Notes: a model not told the origin generated them from the letters alone. A stretch of DNA of 64,000 bases from an uncultured bacterium (GCA_905215505.1 CAJMPU010000002.1:1-64000), one strand, 5' to 3'; counted from the stretch's first letter, positions 1-9,526 are shown. Numbers and translations are program-made.

Positions 1-729
1 TACCTCGAGTGCCGTCGCCGCGCAATAGCGCAGCAACGACAACTCGCTCCACTCGCATGCGCTCACGATATTAGCCACGTAGATACACCCGGGGTTCAGG
101 CTGCCTCGCACCAAACGCAACGCCTCAACGGTCGCCAGCTCGCGTACGGGCTCGGCACCGCCAAAGCAATCGCTCACGACCACGTCGTAGCGACGATGAC
201 CCACGCTCGCCACGCCCAGATATGAGCGAGCCTCAGCGGTTATCACCCGCAGGCGATCGCCCACCGCGCGCTCCAGCTCGTCCAGGTAGAACCAGCGGCG
301 TGCCAGGCGCGTAATCTCGGCATCGTACTCAATGACGTCCATGCGCAAGCTCTCGTGCGACATCAGCGCAAACTTGGGATAGGCAAACCCGCCGCCGCCC
401 AGCATAAGCATGCGGTCGATACCGTGACCATAAGCGTCACGCATTGCATCCTCGGCCTCAAACGCATCGTCAAACGCACGATAGTACGCAAAGACGGGCT
501 CTGCCCAACGCTCGCCAACGTAACTCGCGCTTTGGTAGACGCCGCCTTGCACCAATACGCGGACTTCGTCGCCGCCCTCATCGTGCACGCGTTTCACACG
601 CGCCAACCCATTGCGGGTTCGCGCAACCTGCAGACAGGCAGCGCGAACAACAACGGCGGCCGCGCCGAGCGCCGCAGCTCCCAGGGCAACGCCGGCAACG
701 ACGCCGGCAGAAACGCTCGGCTTGTTCAT
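1..729 (-). CDS. Spermidine-synthase-like methyltransferase-fold protein (3' end missing)
   Basis: The frame runs off the left edge, so only the first 243 residues are visible. It starts at ATG 729 directly after the stop codon of the Elp3-like gene (stop and start abut), so the two are probably translationally coupled. Residues about 5-30 are an Ala/Val-rich hydrophobic segment (signal or membrane anchor). A Rossmann-type nucleotide-binding stretch follows: MLMLGGGGFAYPK, then an acidic loop (DVIEYDAEI) and VVVSDCFGGAEP. This is the pattern of spermidine synthase/polyamine aminopropyltransferase-like proteins, many of which do not make spermidine. Substrate is unknown; the fold assignment is fairly safe, the activity is not. 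Confidence 0.7.
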   Translation of the reverse strand, partial: MNKPSVSAGVVAGVALGAAALGAAAVVVRAACLQVARTRNGLARVKRVHDEGGDEVRVLVQGGVYQSASYVGERWAEPVFAYYRAFDDAFEAEDAMRDAYGHGIDRMLMLGGGGFAYPKFALMSHESLRMDVIEYDAEITRLARRWFYLDELERAVGDRLRVITAEARSYLGVASVGHRRYDVVVSDCFGGAEPVRELATVEALRLVRGSLNPGCIYVANIVSACEWSELSLLRYCAATALEV

Positions 730-2646
730 CTAGAGCTCCTTTTGCAGATAAAGGCCATGGTCATAAAATCCAAGATGGCGATAGTACTCGCGTGTGCCAA
801 TCGCGCTAATCACGTTAATGCGCGCATAACCCGCATCTCGGGCAATCTCGCACGCACACTCTACGAGCAAACGCCCCAACCCGTGATGCTGCGCCGCCTG
901 CCCCTGATCGCCCACGCGTGCCGCCATGCCATACACGTGCACCTCGCGAATCATCGCCTCGTTCGGCGTCGTCGGCAACTCGTCCGCATGCGCGGCAACA
1001 AACGAATGGTCAGGCAGCGACAGGCGCAAAAAGCCCGCGATCTTGCCCTGCGGCGTCACCCACTGCAAAAAGCGCTCGTGCGTCACCGGCGTCTCGTACG
1101 CCACCTCCTCGTCAAGGGTCAGCTCATCCAAGTCGGCACCCGCCGTGCTGATCTCGCGATAGCGAATCTCGCGCACCGTCGCGCCTTCCCCACGAGCAGC
1201 CAAGCGGTTTTCGACGAGCTGACGCAGGTTGGGCTTCTTGTTGCCCACCATGATGTCATCGGAGCTAAAGTCGCGGATCATGCGACTGATACGGCAGAAC
1301 GCCGGCGTCACCACGATGTCGTCGGCCAACACATCGAGCAGCTCTTCCTCGGTATAGGGGCGCCACTCGCCGCGCTCATAGCAGCCCACCAGACGCGAGC
1401 CCTCGATGAGCGCACACGGGTAAACCTTGACCTCGTCGGGCATAAAGGCCCCTTCGGTCATAAAGCGCTCGTAGTCGCGCTTGTCCCCCTCGGGTGTGGC
1501 GCCCAGCAAGTTGAGCATAAAATGAGCGTGGATCTTAAAGCCAAACAGGCGCGCGAGCGAAAACGCCCGCTCGATCTGTGCCACCGAAATGCGGCGCTCG
1601 TTGATATCGAGCAGGTGCTGGTCAAGGCTTTGGATGCCCATCTGGATCTTGGTGCAGCCCAGGCGGCGGATGAGCGTGAGGGCCTGCGGCGTTACGGCAT
1701 CGGGGCGCGTCTCGATAACGAGTCCCACCACGCGATGCTTCGCCGTCTCGTTGATGCGCTGCTGGCGCTCAAGCTCCTCCATCGTTGCCGTCTGCCACTC
1801 GGCGACCTCGCCCCACGGCGTACCGGGGCCGTACAGACGACGTACCGCACGGTTATAGCCGCCCACGGCAGCATCCACACGCTCCTGCTCGTCGGCAACG
1901 CCGGCAGCGAGCTCGACCTCGTCTGTCGCAATGCCGGTGGCCCGATAGCGCTCGCGACGCTCCGCTACCACCGGCGGCAGCGCATCGGCGGGCGCGTCAT
2001 CGAGCAGGCGCCCCGCCTCGGCACGGCTGATGCCCGGACGCGCCAACATGGGGTTAGCTGCCACACCAGCAACGGCGTCATCGTTCAGCGCACGGAAAAG
2101 CTCCGACATAAACCACGTTTGATACCCTTGCGGATAGTCGCTCCAGGTGCCACCGAGCACGATAAGCTCGATCTTGTCGGTCGCATGACCCATCTGCGAA
2201 AGCGCCGTCAAACGGGCACTCACCTGCAGATACGGATCGAAGCAGTTTTGCTCCGCACGGGCACACGCCGGCTCGGCGTGCAGATAGCTCTTGGGCATGC
2301 GCAGGTCGTTGGGGCAAAACAGGCAATCGCCCGAACACGGCCACGGCTTGGTGATGACGGTAATGGTCGCCACGCCCGAAGCCGTGCGGCGCGGCTTCAT
2401 GCGCAACACCTGCAGCAGTTGACGCTCCAACTCGGCATCGACATTCCACCCAGCCCAACGAGCCGGCTCCTCGCGCTTCACCCGCTGGTAAAACGGCAGC
2501 AGGCGGCGCTTTGCCAAGTCGCGCTTATCGGCACCCTCGCGGCGTGCCTCGGCATGTATCAGTTTGACGAGCGCCTTGTCGTCTACAGTCTCGCCGCGAC
2601 GCAGAGCCTCGAGTATGTTCAAGATAATCTGTTCCATGCCCCCCAT
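730..2646 (-). CDS. Elp3-like radical SAM / GNAT tRNA-modification enzyme
   Basis: 638 residues. A radical SAM cluster motif C-x3-C-x2-C (PCSGDCLFC, about residues 104-111) sits in the N-terminal third. The C-terminal end is a GNAT acetyltransferase with an acetyl-CoA loop (QHHGLGRLL) and a typical tail (REYYRHLGFYDHG). This pairing defines Elp3, which acetylates/carboxymethylates the wobble uridine of tRNA; many bacteria carry stand-alone Elp3 homologues. ATG at 2646 and ATG at 2637 are both possible starts, and neither has a clear ribosome binding site. The stop codon abuts the start of the spermidine-synthase-like gene. The exact modification made in this organism is not established. Confidence 0.85.
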   Translation of the reverse strand: MGGMEQIILNILEALRRGETVDDKALVKLIHAEARREGADKRDLAKRRLLPFYQRVKREEPARWAGWNVDAELERQLLQVLRMKPRRTASGVATITVITKPWPCSGDCLFCPNDLRMPKSYLHAEPACARAEQNCFDPYLQVSARLTALSQMGHATDKIELIVLGGTWSDYPQGYQTWFMSELFRALNDDAVAGVAANPMLARPGISRAEAGRLLDDAPADALPPVVAERRERYRATGIATDEVELAAGVADEQERVDAAVGGYNRAVRRLYGPGTPWGEVAEWQTATMEELERQQRINETAKHRVVGLVIETRPDAVTPQALTLIRRLGCTKIQMGIQSLDQHLLDINERRISVAQIERAFSLARLFGFKIHAHFMLNLLGATPEGDKRDYERFMTEGAFMPDEVKVYPCALIEGSRLVGCYERGEWRPYTEEELLDVLADDIVVTPAFCRISRMIRDFSSDDIMVGNKKPNLRQLVENRLAARGEGATVREIRYREISTAGADLDELTLDEEVAYETPVTHERFLQWVTPQGKIAGFLRLSLPDHSFVAAHADELPTTPNEAMIREVHVYGMAARVGDQGQAAQHHGLGRLLVECACEIARDAGYARINVISAIGTREYYRHLGFYDHGLYLQKEL

Positions 2647-2658
2647 TGTAAAGGCAAA

Positions 2659-2688
2659 GGCGCCGGAGCCGTGACGGGCTCCGGCGCC
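2659..2688 (-). terminator. Rho-independent terminator after the DUF4097 gene
   Basis: Perfect 12-bp inverted repeat (GGCGCCGGAGCC, 2659-2670 and 2677-2688) with a 6-base loop. On the minus strand it is followed by TTTGCCTTT. It lies 48 bases after the stop of the DUF4097 gene and just before the Elp3 gene. Confidence 0.75.
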
Positions 2689-2735
2689 TCCATCAAAGAG
2701 CGTGCCTATATGTACCGATCTCCGAAAACCTCATG

Positions 2736-3635
2736 TCACTCCGGATCAAACGACATGTCGCCCGAACCGACCTTAAAACGATACGTGGCTGACTTATCAC
2801 CGTTGTCGAATTCAAGATTCAATATGGTCTCGCCATCGTAGCCAAGCGGAAGGAAATCGCTCTCGAAGTCACCACTGCCCACGGTGAGGCTCGCCTTAAA
2901 GCCCGTAGAGTTTGGAACCGTTATCTCCACATCGCCCGAGTCCACGCTTACGTCCATCGACTTCGCGGGGGCCTGGTAGAGCTCGAACGTCACATCGCCC
3001 GAACCGACCTTGGCATTCAGGGTGTCGGTTACAGTGCCCGCGAACTCGACGTCTCCCGAGTCCAACGTCAAATCGAAGTCGTGGCACGCAATGTCCGTAA
3101 TCGTCAGATCCCCCGACCCCACATTCGCCGAAATGTCCATCATGTTATCGGCAAGCTCGCGCGGCAGCTCGATGGTGACCGTACGGTCAAGCGCACGCTC
3201 GTCATCGCAGTCGAACTGGTTAATCTTGAGCGTAGAGCCCCTAATCTCGGCCAGATTTTGAGTGGCAGCATCGTAAGCAGTTACTCCTTTTGCAACGCGA
3301 CAACTTTCGATGACACGCACCGGTCCATCGGAAACGTACTTGATATCGACCGTACCCGACGTCACATCCAGGTCAAGGGACTGGAATGAATCGGCATCGA
3401 AGGTTTCACTCGAAAGCTTTTGAGACTTAGCGGAGTAAATACCGTCATCCAAAACATCGTCCTCGTCAAACGCATCGCCCATACCAGACAAGCCGGATAC
3501 AACATCGTCGAAATCCCACGGTCCATCAAAATGAATCAAAGTCCGCGAAGTGCCAAAGACAAGTCCAATGATGAGCACAAACGCTCCGATGCCAATGCCC
3601 AAGCGCCTCTTAGACTCATGCGAGAGCTTCATCAT
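2736..3635 (-). CDS. DUF4097-type beta-repeat membrane-anchored protein
   Basis: 299 residues. One N-terminal hydrophobic segment (about residues 12-32, GIGIGAFVLIIGLVFG) is followed by an acidic linker and a repetitive beta-rich region with recurring VGSGD / DSGDV motifs (GSGDLTI, DSGDVEF, GSGDVTF, DSGDVEI, GSGDFES, GSGDMSF). Recurrent SGD turns are typical of DUF4097/adhesin-like beta-solenoid proteins, whose function is not settled. The start overlaps the stop of the XRE regulator gene by 4 bases, so the two are one operon with coupled translation. Likely extracytoplasmic or on the outer face of the membrane. Confidence 0.75.
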   Translation of the reverse strand: MMKLSHESKRRLGIGIGAFVLIIGLVFGTSRTLIHFDGPWDFDDVVSGLSGMGDAFDEDDVLDDGIYSAKSQKLSSETFDADSFQSLDLDVTSGTVDIKYVSDGPVRVIESCRVAKGVTAYDAATQNLAEIRGSTLKINQFDCDDERALDRTVTIELPRELADNMMDISANVGSGDLTITDIACHDFDLTLDSGDVEFAGTVTDTLNAKVGSGDVTFELYQAPAKSMDVSVDSGDVEITVPNSTGFKASLTVGSGDFESDFLPLGYDGETILNLEFDNGDKSATYRFKVGSGDMSFDPE

Positions 3636-4354
3636 TCATCACCTTCTTTGGCACTCGACTCATCGGTGGTCGCGGTAGCCATGTCAGCGTCAACCGCTGT
3701 GGAAACGTCCTCCCCCTTAGTCCTAGTTGTCACCGGTGCCGGACCAACCTGAATATCTCCGCGTGCCCAATCACCATCGAGCGCACGCGCCACCCAGTGA
3801 TAGATGGGAATCGTAAAGAAGATCAGTGCGGCAAAGAAGACGCCATTAAACAGGAACATCAGCAAAAAGAACAACAGCCAGCACACGGCCCAATACGGGA
3901 ACGACTGGAACGGGCCCTTCACCGGAGTCGAGCCAACCGCGCCGCCACTCGTCATCTGCGCCGTAGCGGCATTGGCGGCCTGCGCACTCCAGCTTGCCGC
4001 TTGCGCCGCCTTGGCCGCAGCATCACTCGCCTGCGTAGCTGCCTCCGTGGCGCGCGCCGCCGCCTCATGGGTGCGGGCACGTTCCGCCGCCTCGGCCTCG
4101 CGCTGACGGGCGCGGTCCTCGTTCTCAAACTCGATATCGTCCTCGATCTCGTCGCTCGGATTGAGCAGCTCGTCCAGACTCACGCCATAGAGCTTGGCGA
4201 GCGAGATCAGGTTCTCGGTATCGGGCGAGCTCTCTGCGCGCTCCCATTTACTGACCGCCTGGCGCGACAGTCCCAGCTTTCGTGCAAGCCCTTCTTGGCT
4301 AAAACCCTTGCTGCGACGAAGGTCGGCGAGCCGCTGCGCAGTTTCTACATTCAT
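3632..4354 (-). CDS. XRE-family HTH regulator with C-terminal membrane segments
   Basis: 240 residues from ATG 4354, chosen because AGGAGG sits 5 bases upstream. Residues about 5-60 are a classic Cro/C1 helix-turn-helix (GLARKLGLSRQAVSKWERAESSPD). Next come an acidic stretch and an alanine-rich coiled region (about 80-140), then two hydrophobic helices (WAVCWLLFFLLMFLFNGVFF, AALIFFTIPIYHW) and a charged tail. This suggests a DNA-binding protein tethered to the membrane. It overlaps the DUF4097 gene by 4 bases; in many Gram-positives such pairs are co-transcribed and may form a membrane-sensing unit. The signal sensed is unknown. Confidence 0.8.
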   Translation of the reverse strand: MNVETAQRLADLRRSKGFSQEGLARKLGLSRQAVSKWERAESSPDTENLISLAKLYGVSLDELLNPSDEIEDDIEFENEDRARQREAEAAERARTHEAAARATEAATQASDAAAKAAQAASWSAQAANAATAQMTSGGAVGSTPVKGPFQSFPYWAVCWLLFFLLMFLFNGVFFAALIFFTIPIYHWVARALDGDWARGDIQVGPAPVTTRTKGEDVSTAVDADMATATTDESSAKEGDE

Positions 4355-4471
4355 GGTTCCTCCTATGTGATGCCAGCCGTGCCGCCGGACCGTTTTTGTT
4401 CTTAAGGCGCCTTGCACAGTTAAAATCTATCCGCCACCGCCAAAAGCATGCCACCTATTCTAGTGAGATTT

Positions 4472-4500
4472 TTGACAACCGGCGGTTGCGGGTGCATATG
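4472..4500 (+). promoter_or_regulatory. Possible sigma-A promoter for the methyltransferase gene
   Basis: TTGACA at 4472-4477 and CATATG at 4495-4500, with a 17-base spacer. The -35 matches consensus perfectly and the -10 matches in three of six positions. It lies in the 266-base divergent gap between the XRE regulator and the methyltransferase, which otherwise holds no gene I can support. Confidence 0.4.
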
Positions 4501-4620
4501 AGCTGCGGAAATGTGTCCAAACAAAGCAATGACCCGCGGCTCGGTTGTCCCCGTTGCGGCGTTAACGGTAGTATGGTCGTACTGTTTATTCCGCACCGCC
4601 AACGGAGGGAGTTCCGCGCC

Positions 4621-5493
4621 GTGAACCGCGATTTCGCCTCATCGCTCATCCAGCTCAACAACACGTTCTATCGCGAGCACTCCGCCTCCTTCTCCGATAC
4701 GCGCCAGGCCCCGTGGCCCGGCTGGGTACGTACCATGGATATCGCGCTCGAACAGCTCGACGTCGCCACAATCGAGTATCCCGTCCGCGTCTTCGATCTC
4801 GCCTGCGGCAACATGCGATTCGAGAACTTTGCCGCCGGCGGCGCACTTGCCGCCAAGGGCGTCGACGGCGCAAACCCCTCGGCAGACGCCAGCTGCCCGT
4901 TTGAGTTCTATGGTGTCGACTCGTGTCAAGATTTGGCTATCGATGCACATGGCCACGCCCTGCGCATTCCCAACCTGCACTTCCAGGAACTCGACGCGCT
5001 CGATGCCCTCATGAAGCTCAACCCCGCCGAGACGCCCGATGTCCTTTTCGACGCACCGCTCGCCGACATCTCGGTCTGCTTTGGCTTTATGCACCACGTG
5101 CCGTCATGCGAGTATCGTGTACGCGTGCTCGACGCCCTGGTGCGCCAGACGCGCCCGGGCGGCATCATCGCTATCAGTTTTTGGGAGTTTATGAACGACG
5201 AGCGCATGGCGCGCAAGGCCGTTCGCGCCGAAGCCCGCGCCGAGCTCACCCCGCCGTTTGAGGGTTACGATTCCGCGCAGTTTGAAGCCGGCGACCACCT
5301 TATTGGCTGGCAAAACGACCGTCACGCCTACCGTTATTGCCATCACTTTGACGATCAGCAGATCACCGACCTGGTGCGCGGCGTCCGTACGTTCTACAAG
5401 AGCGGCGAGGTCCCCGTGCGCGAGCTTGAGCGCTTCCATGCTGACGGTCGCAGCGGCGATCTCAACCGCTATGTGATTCTCAAGCGCCTGTAG
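4621..5493 (+). CDS. Class I SAM-dependent methyltransferase, substrate unknown
   Basis: 290 residues from GTG 4621. The open frame extends further upstream, but GGAGGG lies about 11 bases before this GTG and homologous-looking sequence begins here. Motif I of class I methyltransferases is clear (VFDLACGNMRFENF), followed by an acidic post-motif (FYGVDSCQDL), a motif IV-like segment (DISVCFGFMHHV) and RPGGIIAISF (post-motif). Resembles tRNA-wobble or small-molecule methyltransferases of the Trm9/UbiE type, but nothing fixes the substrate. It is divergent from the XRE regulator and is followed by trmB on the same strand 119 bases later. Confidence 0.75.
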   Translation: MNRDFASSLIQLNNTFYREHSASFSDTRQAPWPGWVRTMDIALEQLDVATIEYPVRVFDLACGNMRFENFAAGGALAAKGVDGANPSADASCPFEFYGVDSCQDLAIDAHGHALRIPNLHFQELDALDALMKLNPAETPDVLFDAPLADISVCFGFMHHVPSCEYRVRVLDALVRQTRPGGIIAISFWEFMNDERMARKAVRAEARAELTPPFEGYDSAQFEAGDHLIGWQNDRHAYRYCHHFDDQQITDLVRGVRTFYKSGEVPVRELERFHADGRSGDLNRYVILKRL

Positions 5494-5612
5494 GCACCGA
5501 CAACTCGCCGTCGAGCCGCACCGCGTCTTTCGGGCAAACTATGCCCACCCCTTTTTCAACCCATTGATGGAACGCGCAGCCATGCGTTCCATACTTATGA
5601 CCAAGGAGCCTC

Positions 5613-6452
5613 ATGGGAGCCGTCCACGTTCGCACGCCTAAGAACTTTGTACTCGAGAAGCGCCTGGAGCGCTACGCCGATGCGATTGAGACGAACCCCG
5701 AAGCCTATGCCGGAGATTGGCGCGAGGCTTGCGCGCCAGTTGGCAGCAAGCCTTTCGAACACCTGCACCTGGATCTTGGCTGCGGCAAGGGAACCTACCT
5801 TGTAGAGCGCGCGGTCAACGAGCCAAACACGCTCTTTATCGGTATGGACCAGGAGCCCATCTGCATCGCCTATGCCGCGCAGAAAATCTGCGAGCAGGAA
5901 CTATCAAACGCACTCGTCCTGCCCCGAGGCGCTGCATCGCTGCCGCAGTTGTTTGCCCCAGGCGAGCTCGATGCCATCACCATCAACTTTCCCACGCCGC
6001 AGCCCAAGGCCAAGTACGCCAAAAAACGACTCGTCCATGTCGACCATCTGATACTCTATCGCCCGCTCTTTGCAGCTGGCGCCACCGTAACGCTGCGTAC
6101 CGACAGCAAGCCATTGCGCGACTACGCCTTGGGGCAGTTTGCCGCGGCCGGCTACGATACACTTTGGGTAAGTAACGACGTTCGCCGCGACCATCCCGAG
6201 CATCCCGAGACCGAATACGAATGCCGCACGCGCGAGATGGGTGCCGTCGTCTATGGCATCTGCGCCACGCCCGGTGCGCTGCCAACCGACGAACAGCTCG
6301 CGGCGGGCCGCGTGCAGGAACAAAGTCTTGCCTGCTACCTACCCAATAACCTCGATGAGCTCACCTATGTACCTCTGGGCATGGAAGAGGCCGTCGAGAA
6401 CTTTAGAAACCGCGCCCGCAAAGGCAAAAAGCGCCTTCCGCAGGAGTCATAG
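5613..6452 (+). CDS. trmB: tRNA (guanine-N7)-methyltransferase
   Basis: 279 residues from ATG 5613 with AAGGAG 5-6 bases upstream. TrmB family motifs are present: the SAM site LDLGCGKGTYLVERA, FIGMDQEPICIAYAAQ and NFPTPQPKAKYAKKRLVH, the loop matching the family signature NFPDPWPKKRHxKRRL, with T for D and Q for W. The enzyme methylates G46 of tRNA. The C-terminal 60 residues (ATPGALPTDEQ to the end) extend past the usual TrmB length of about 210-240 and may be lineage-specific. A perfect 8-bp hairpin (5568-5591) lies just before the gene. Confidence 0.85.
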   Translation: MGAVHVRTPKNFVLEKRLERYADAIETNPEAYAGDWREACAPVGSKPFEHLHLDLGCGKGTYLVERAVNEPNTLFIGMDQEPICIAYAAQKICEQELSNALVLPRGAASLPQLFAPGELDAITINFPTPQPKAKYAKKRLVHVDHLILYRPLFAAGATVTLRTDSKPLRDYALGQFAAAGYDTLWVSNDVRRDHPEHPETEYECRTREMGAVVYGICATPGALPTDEQLAAGRVQEQSLACYLPNNLDELTYVPLGMEEAVENFRNRARKGKKRLPQES

Positions 6453-6517
6453 GGGCTTTTGGCGGTCGCTACGCCAGCGAGCAAGCACAAATAGGCACCG
6501 ATGAACGACCCTCAAAC

Positions 6518-6640
6518 CTAAGTGAGTAGACTTTTTAGCAATAGCTAAGCACAACCCGCATAGGAAGAAATAAAACCGCAGGTAGAGCCCTTGCGCAAAA
6601 GTCATGTGCTCGCGATATTGCAAAAAGTCTACTCACTTAG
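6518..6640. repeat. Palindromic element with three-frame stop ends, copy 1
   Basis: 123 bp bounded by perfect 19-bp inverted repeats: CTAAGTGAGTAGACTTTTT (6518-6536) and its complement (6622-6640). The arms extend imperfectly inward (AGCAATA against TATTGC). The centre contains CCGCAGGTAGA, shared with the other two copies. It fills much of the 312-base gap between trmB and the helicase gene, which otherwise holds no gene I can support. No target-site duplication is obvious. Its two other relatives are at 16549-16672 and 17971-18092. Confidence 0.85.
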
Positions 6641-6764
6641 CTGACAACTGCACCAAACGGCTGAGCAGAACGCCCATTTCCTGCATTTTCTTTCGCGCTG
6701 GCGCCCCGCACCGCCGCTACGCCATAATGGATGGCGGACAAACGGCGAGAGAAAGTACCCCCAC

Positions 6765-9446
6765 ATGGCACAGACCACGATAGATACCGCCGCCAGCACC
6801 GTCTCTGGCGCCGGCGCCGCCAGCTCATTCTCGGGCGGCACGGGAACCGAAGCCGAATTCGGCTCACTCGGTGCGCTCTCCCCCACCTGGTGGGAGCCCG
6901 AGGACGGCAGCGAGCCCGAACCGTGGCTCACGCCCGACCAGGCCTTCGAGCGCTTCTTTGAATGGACGAGCAATCGCGGTATTGAGCTGTGGGACCACCA
7001 AGAAGAGGCCCTCATGGATCTAGCCGCCGGCGATCACGTCATTCTGGGCACGCCGACCGGCTCGGGCAAGTCGCTTGTCGCGCTAGGTATGCTCTTTATG
7101 GGCATGGCGCAGGGCAAGCGCTGCTACTACACGGCTCCTATCAAGGCTCTGGCCAGCGAGAAGTTTTTCGACTTGGTGCAGGTGCTCGGCCGCGATAACG
7201 TCGGTATGATCACCGGCGACACGCATATCAACACCAAGGCGCCCGTCATCTGCTGCACGGCAGAGATCCTTGCCAACGACGCACTGCGCGAGGGCGAAGA
7301 TGCCGATGTTGGCTGCGTCGCCATGGACGAGTTCCACTACTTTGCCGACCCTGATCGCGGTTGGGCCTGGCAGGTGCCGCTGCTCACCCTGCCTCACACG
7401 CAATTCATGCTCATGAGCGCCACGCTCGGCGATGTCACCGCGATTGCCGCCTCGCTCGAGGAACACACCGGCGCTACCTGCGACTTGGTCGTCGATGCCC
7501 CACGCCCTGTGCCGCTGAGCTACGACTATGTGACGACCTCCCTCGAGGGCACCGTCGAGCTCGCGATGCGCCGCGGCGAGGCCCCGCTCTACATCGTGCA
7601 CTTTAGCCAGGATGCCGCCCTTGCGACGGCACAGTCGCTCGCCAATTTTGGCATCGCCAGCAAGGAGCAGCGCGAAGCCATCAAAGAAGCGGCAAAGGGA
7701 ACGAGCTTCTCGACGGCCTTCGGCAAGATCCTCAAGCGTTTGCTCGGCTGCGGCGTCGGCGTGCACCACGCCGGTATGCTGCCGCGCTATCGCCTGCTGG
7801 TCGAGCGCCTGGCGCAGCAGGGCCTACTGCCCGTCATTTGCGGCACCGACACACTCGGCGTCGGCATCAACGTGCCCATCCACACCGTGGTCCTCACCGC
7901 GCTCACCAAGTTCGACGGCTACAAGATGCGTCGCCTGCGCGCCCGCGAGTTCCATCAGATTGCCGGTCGCGCCGGCCGCTCGGGGTTCGATACCGAGGGC
8001 ATGGTGATTGCCGAGGCACCCGAGCACGAGATCGAGAACGCCAAGCTCATGGCCAAGGCGGGCGACGACCCCAAAAAACTCCGCAAGATTAAAAAGAAGA
8101 AGGCCCCCGAGGGCTTTGTCACCTGGAACAAGCAGACCTTTGAGCGCCTGATCGAGACGCAGCCCGAAACGCTCAAGCCGCGCCTGCGCATCACACACTC
8201 CATGGTGATTAGCGTGGTCGAGCAGGGCGGCGATGCCCGAGCCCGCGTACACGACCTCATCGAGACGAGTCTGCAGACCCCTGAGGAAAAGGCAAAGCTC
8301 GAGGTTCGTGCCGACGAGATCTTCGCCACGCTCATCGATTCCGGCGTCGTCGTTCGCACCGAAGTGCCGCCCGCACCCGACGCTCCGGCTGACGCCGCGC
8401 CGGACATCGACTACGCGCTGACGGTCGACCTGCCCGAGGACTTTGCGCTCGACCAGCCGCTCTCGCCGTTTTTGCTTGCCGCGCTGGAGTTGCTCGATCC
8501 CGAGAGCGAGACCTATACCATGGACCTCATCTCGATGGTCGAGGCAACGCTCGAGGATCCCAAGCAGGTGCTGCGCGCACAGGAGCGCGCCGCACGCGAT
8601 CGCGCGATGGCCGAGATGAAAGCCGACGGCATTGAATATGAGGAGCGTCTGGAGCGTATTCAGGACGTCACGTACGAAAAACCGCTCGAGGATTTGCTCG
8701 ACGCCGCCTTTGACAAGTACTGCCAGGAAGTACCCTGGGCCAACGACTACCAGCTCTCGCCCAAGAGCGTCCTGCGCGACATGCTGGAGAGCGCGAGCGA
8801 CTTTAAGGGTTACATTCAAAAGCTCGGCATCGCCCGCTCCGAAGGCATTCTGCTGCGCTACCTGGCAGAGGCTTACCGTTCTCTCGACCGTACCGTGCCC
8901 ATCGAAAAGCGCGACGAGCGCCTTCGCGACATCATTTCGTGGCTCGGCTTTGTGGTGCGCTCGGTCGACTCGAGCCTGGTGGACGAGTGGGAGAACGCCG
9001 GCAACCCGGCGGCCCTCGACGCCGCACCGCCGCAGGGCATCGACGAAGTCGTGGCTGACCGCCGCGGCTGCACGCTGCTGGTGCGCAACGCGCTCTTCCG
9101 CCGCGTGACCCTTGCCGCCCGCGAGCACGTTCGCGACCTGGGCGAGCTCGACGAGGACTGGGGCATGAGCGAGGTCCGCTGGCAAAAGGCGCTCGACGCC
9201 TATCACGAGCAACACGAGGAAATTCTCACCGACGGAGATGCCCGCAGCTCCGCGATGTTTTCCATCGACGAGAGCGACGAGAAGACGCAGCACGTGTGGC
9301 ATGTGCACCAGATTTTTGCCGACGAGGATGGCGACCACGACTTTGGCATCATGGGCGATGTCGACCTGGACGCCACGCAAGACGGCGGCGAGGTCATCTT
9401 CAAGAACTACCGTGTCGGCTTTATCGAGGACCTGCTCGAGGACTAG
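6765..9446 (+). CDS. SKI2-like DEAD/DEAH-box RNA helicase with C-terminal DUF3516-type region
   Basis: 893 residues. Walker A is GTPTGSGKS (about 95-103), the Walker B/DExH box is DEFH (about 188-191), motif III is MSATL, and motif VI is HQIAGRAGRSGFD. The helicase core is followed by a lysine-rich stretch (KLRKIKKKKAPEG) and a roughly 400-residue C-terminal part resembling DUF3516 of actinobacterial SKI2/Mtr4-like helicases. Likely acts on structured RNA in the cytoplasm. Start ATG 6765 is weakly supported (GAGAGAAAG about 8-10 bases upstream). Transcribed alone, with a strong terminator after it. Confidence 0.88.
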   Translation: MAQTTIDTAASTVSGAGAASSFSGGTGTEAEFGSLGALSPTWWEPEDGSEPEPWLTPDQAFERFFEWTSNRGIELWDHQEEALMDLAAGDHVILGTPTGSGKSLVALGMLFMGMAQGKRCYYTAPIKALASEKFFDLVQVLGRDNVGMITGDTHINTKAPVICCTAEILANDALREGEDADVGCVAMDEFHYFADPDRGWAWQVPLLTLPHTQFMLMSATLGDVTAIAASLEEHTGATCDLVVDAPRPVPLSYDYVTTSLEGTVELAMRRGEAPLYIVHFSQDAALATAQSLANFGIASKEQREAIKEAAKGTSFSTAFGKILKRLLGCGVGVHHAGMLPRYRLLVERLAQQGLLPVICGTDTLGVGINVPIHTVVLTALTKFDGYKMRRLRAREFHQIAGRAGRSGFDTEGMVIAEAPEHEIENAKLMAKAGDDPKKLRKIKKKKAPEGFVTWNKQTFERLIETQPETLKPRLRITHSMVISVVEQGGDARARVHDLIETSLQTPEEKAKLEVRADEIFATLIDSGVVVRTEVPPAPDAPADAAPDIDYALTVDLPEDFALDQPLSPFLLAALELLDPESETYTMDLISMVEATLEDPKQVLRAQERAARDRAMAEMKADGIEYEERLERIQDVTYEKPLEDLLDAAFDKYCQEVPWANDYQLSPKSVLRDMLESASDFKGYIQKLGIARSEGILLRYLAEAYRSLDRTVPIEKRDERLRDIISWLGFVVRSVDSSLVDEWENAGNPAALDAAPPQGIDEVVADRRGCTLLVRNALFRRVTLAAREHVRDLGELDEDWGMSEVRWQKALDAYHEQHEEILTDGDARSSAMFSIDESDEKTQHVWHVHQIFADEDGDHDFGIMGDVDLDATQDGGEVIFKNYRVGFIEDLLED

Positions 9447-9470
9447 CCGGGCGCAATGGAACGAAACGAA

Positions 9471-9509
9471 GCGGGGCCGCTGGCAACATCGCCAGCGGCC
9501 CCGCTTTTT
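9471..9509 (+). terminator. Strong Rho-independent terminator after the helicase gene
   Basis: Perfect 14-bp inverted repeat (GCGGGGCCGCTGGC, 9471-9484 with 9491-9504), 6-base loop, then TTTTT. It stands between the convergent helicase and DUF2130 genes. Confidence 0.9.
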
Positions 9510-9526
9510 GCGCGATACGTTATACC

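Noticed and set aside
355..2841. Very long open frame on the + strand across the Elp3 gene
   Set aside because: It runs antisense to a gene with clear radical SAM and GNAT motifs; its product is Arg/His/Ala-rich with no motifs, as expected of the complementary frame in GC-rich DNA.
7824..9380. Long minus-strand frame inside the helicase gene
   Set aside because: Shadow of the helicase coding strand; no ribosome binding site or motifs.
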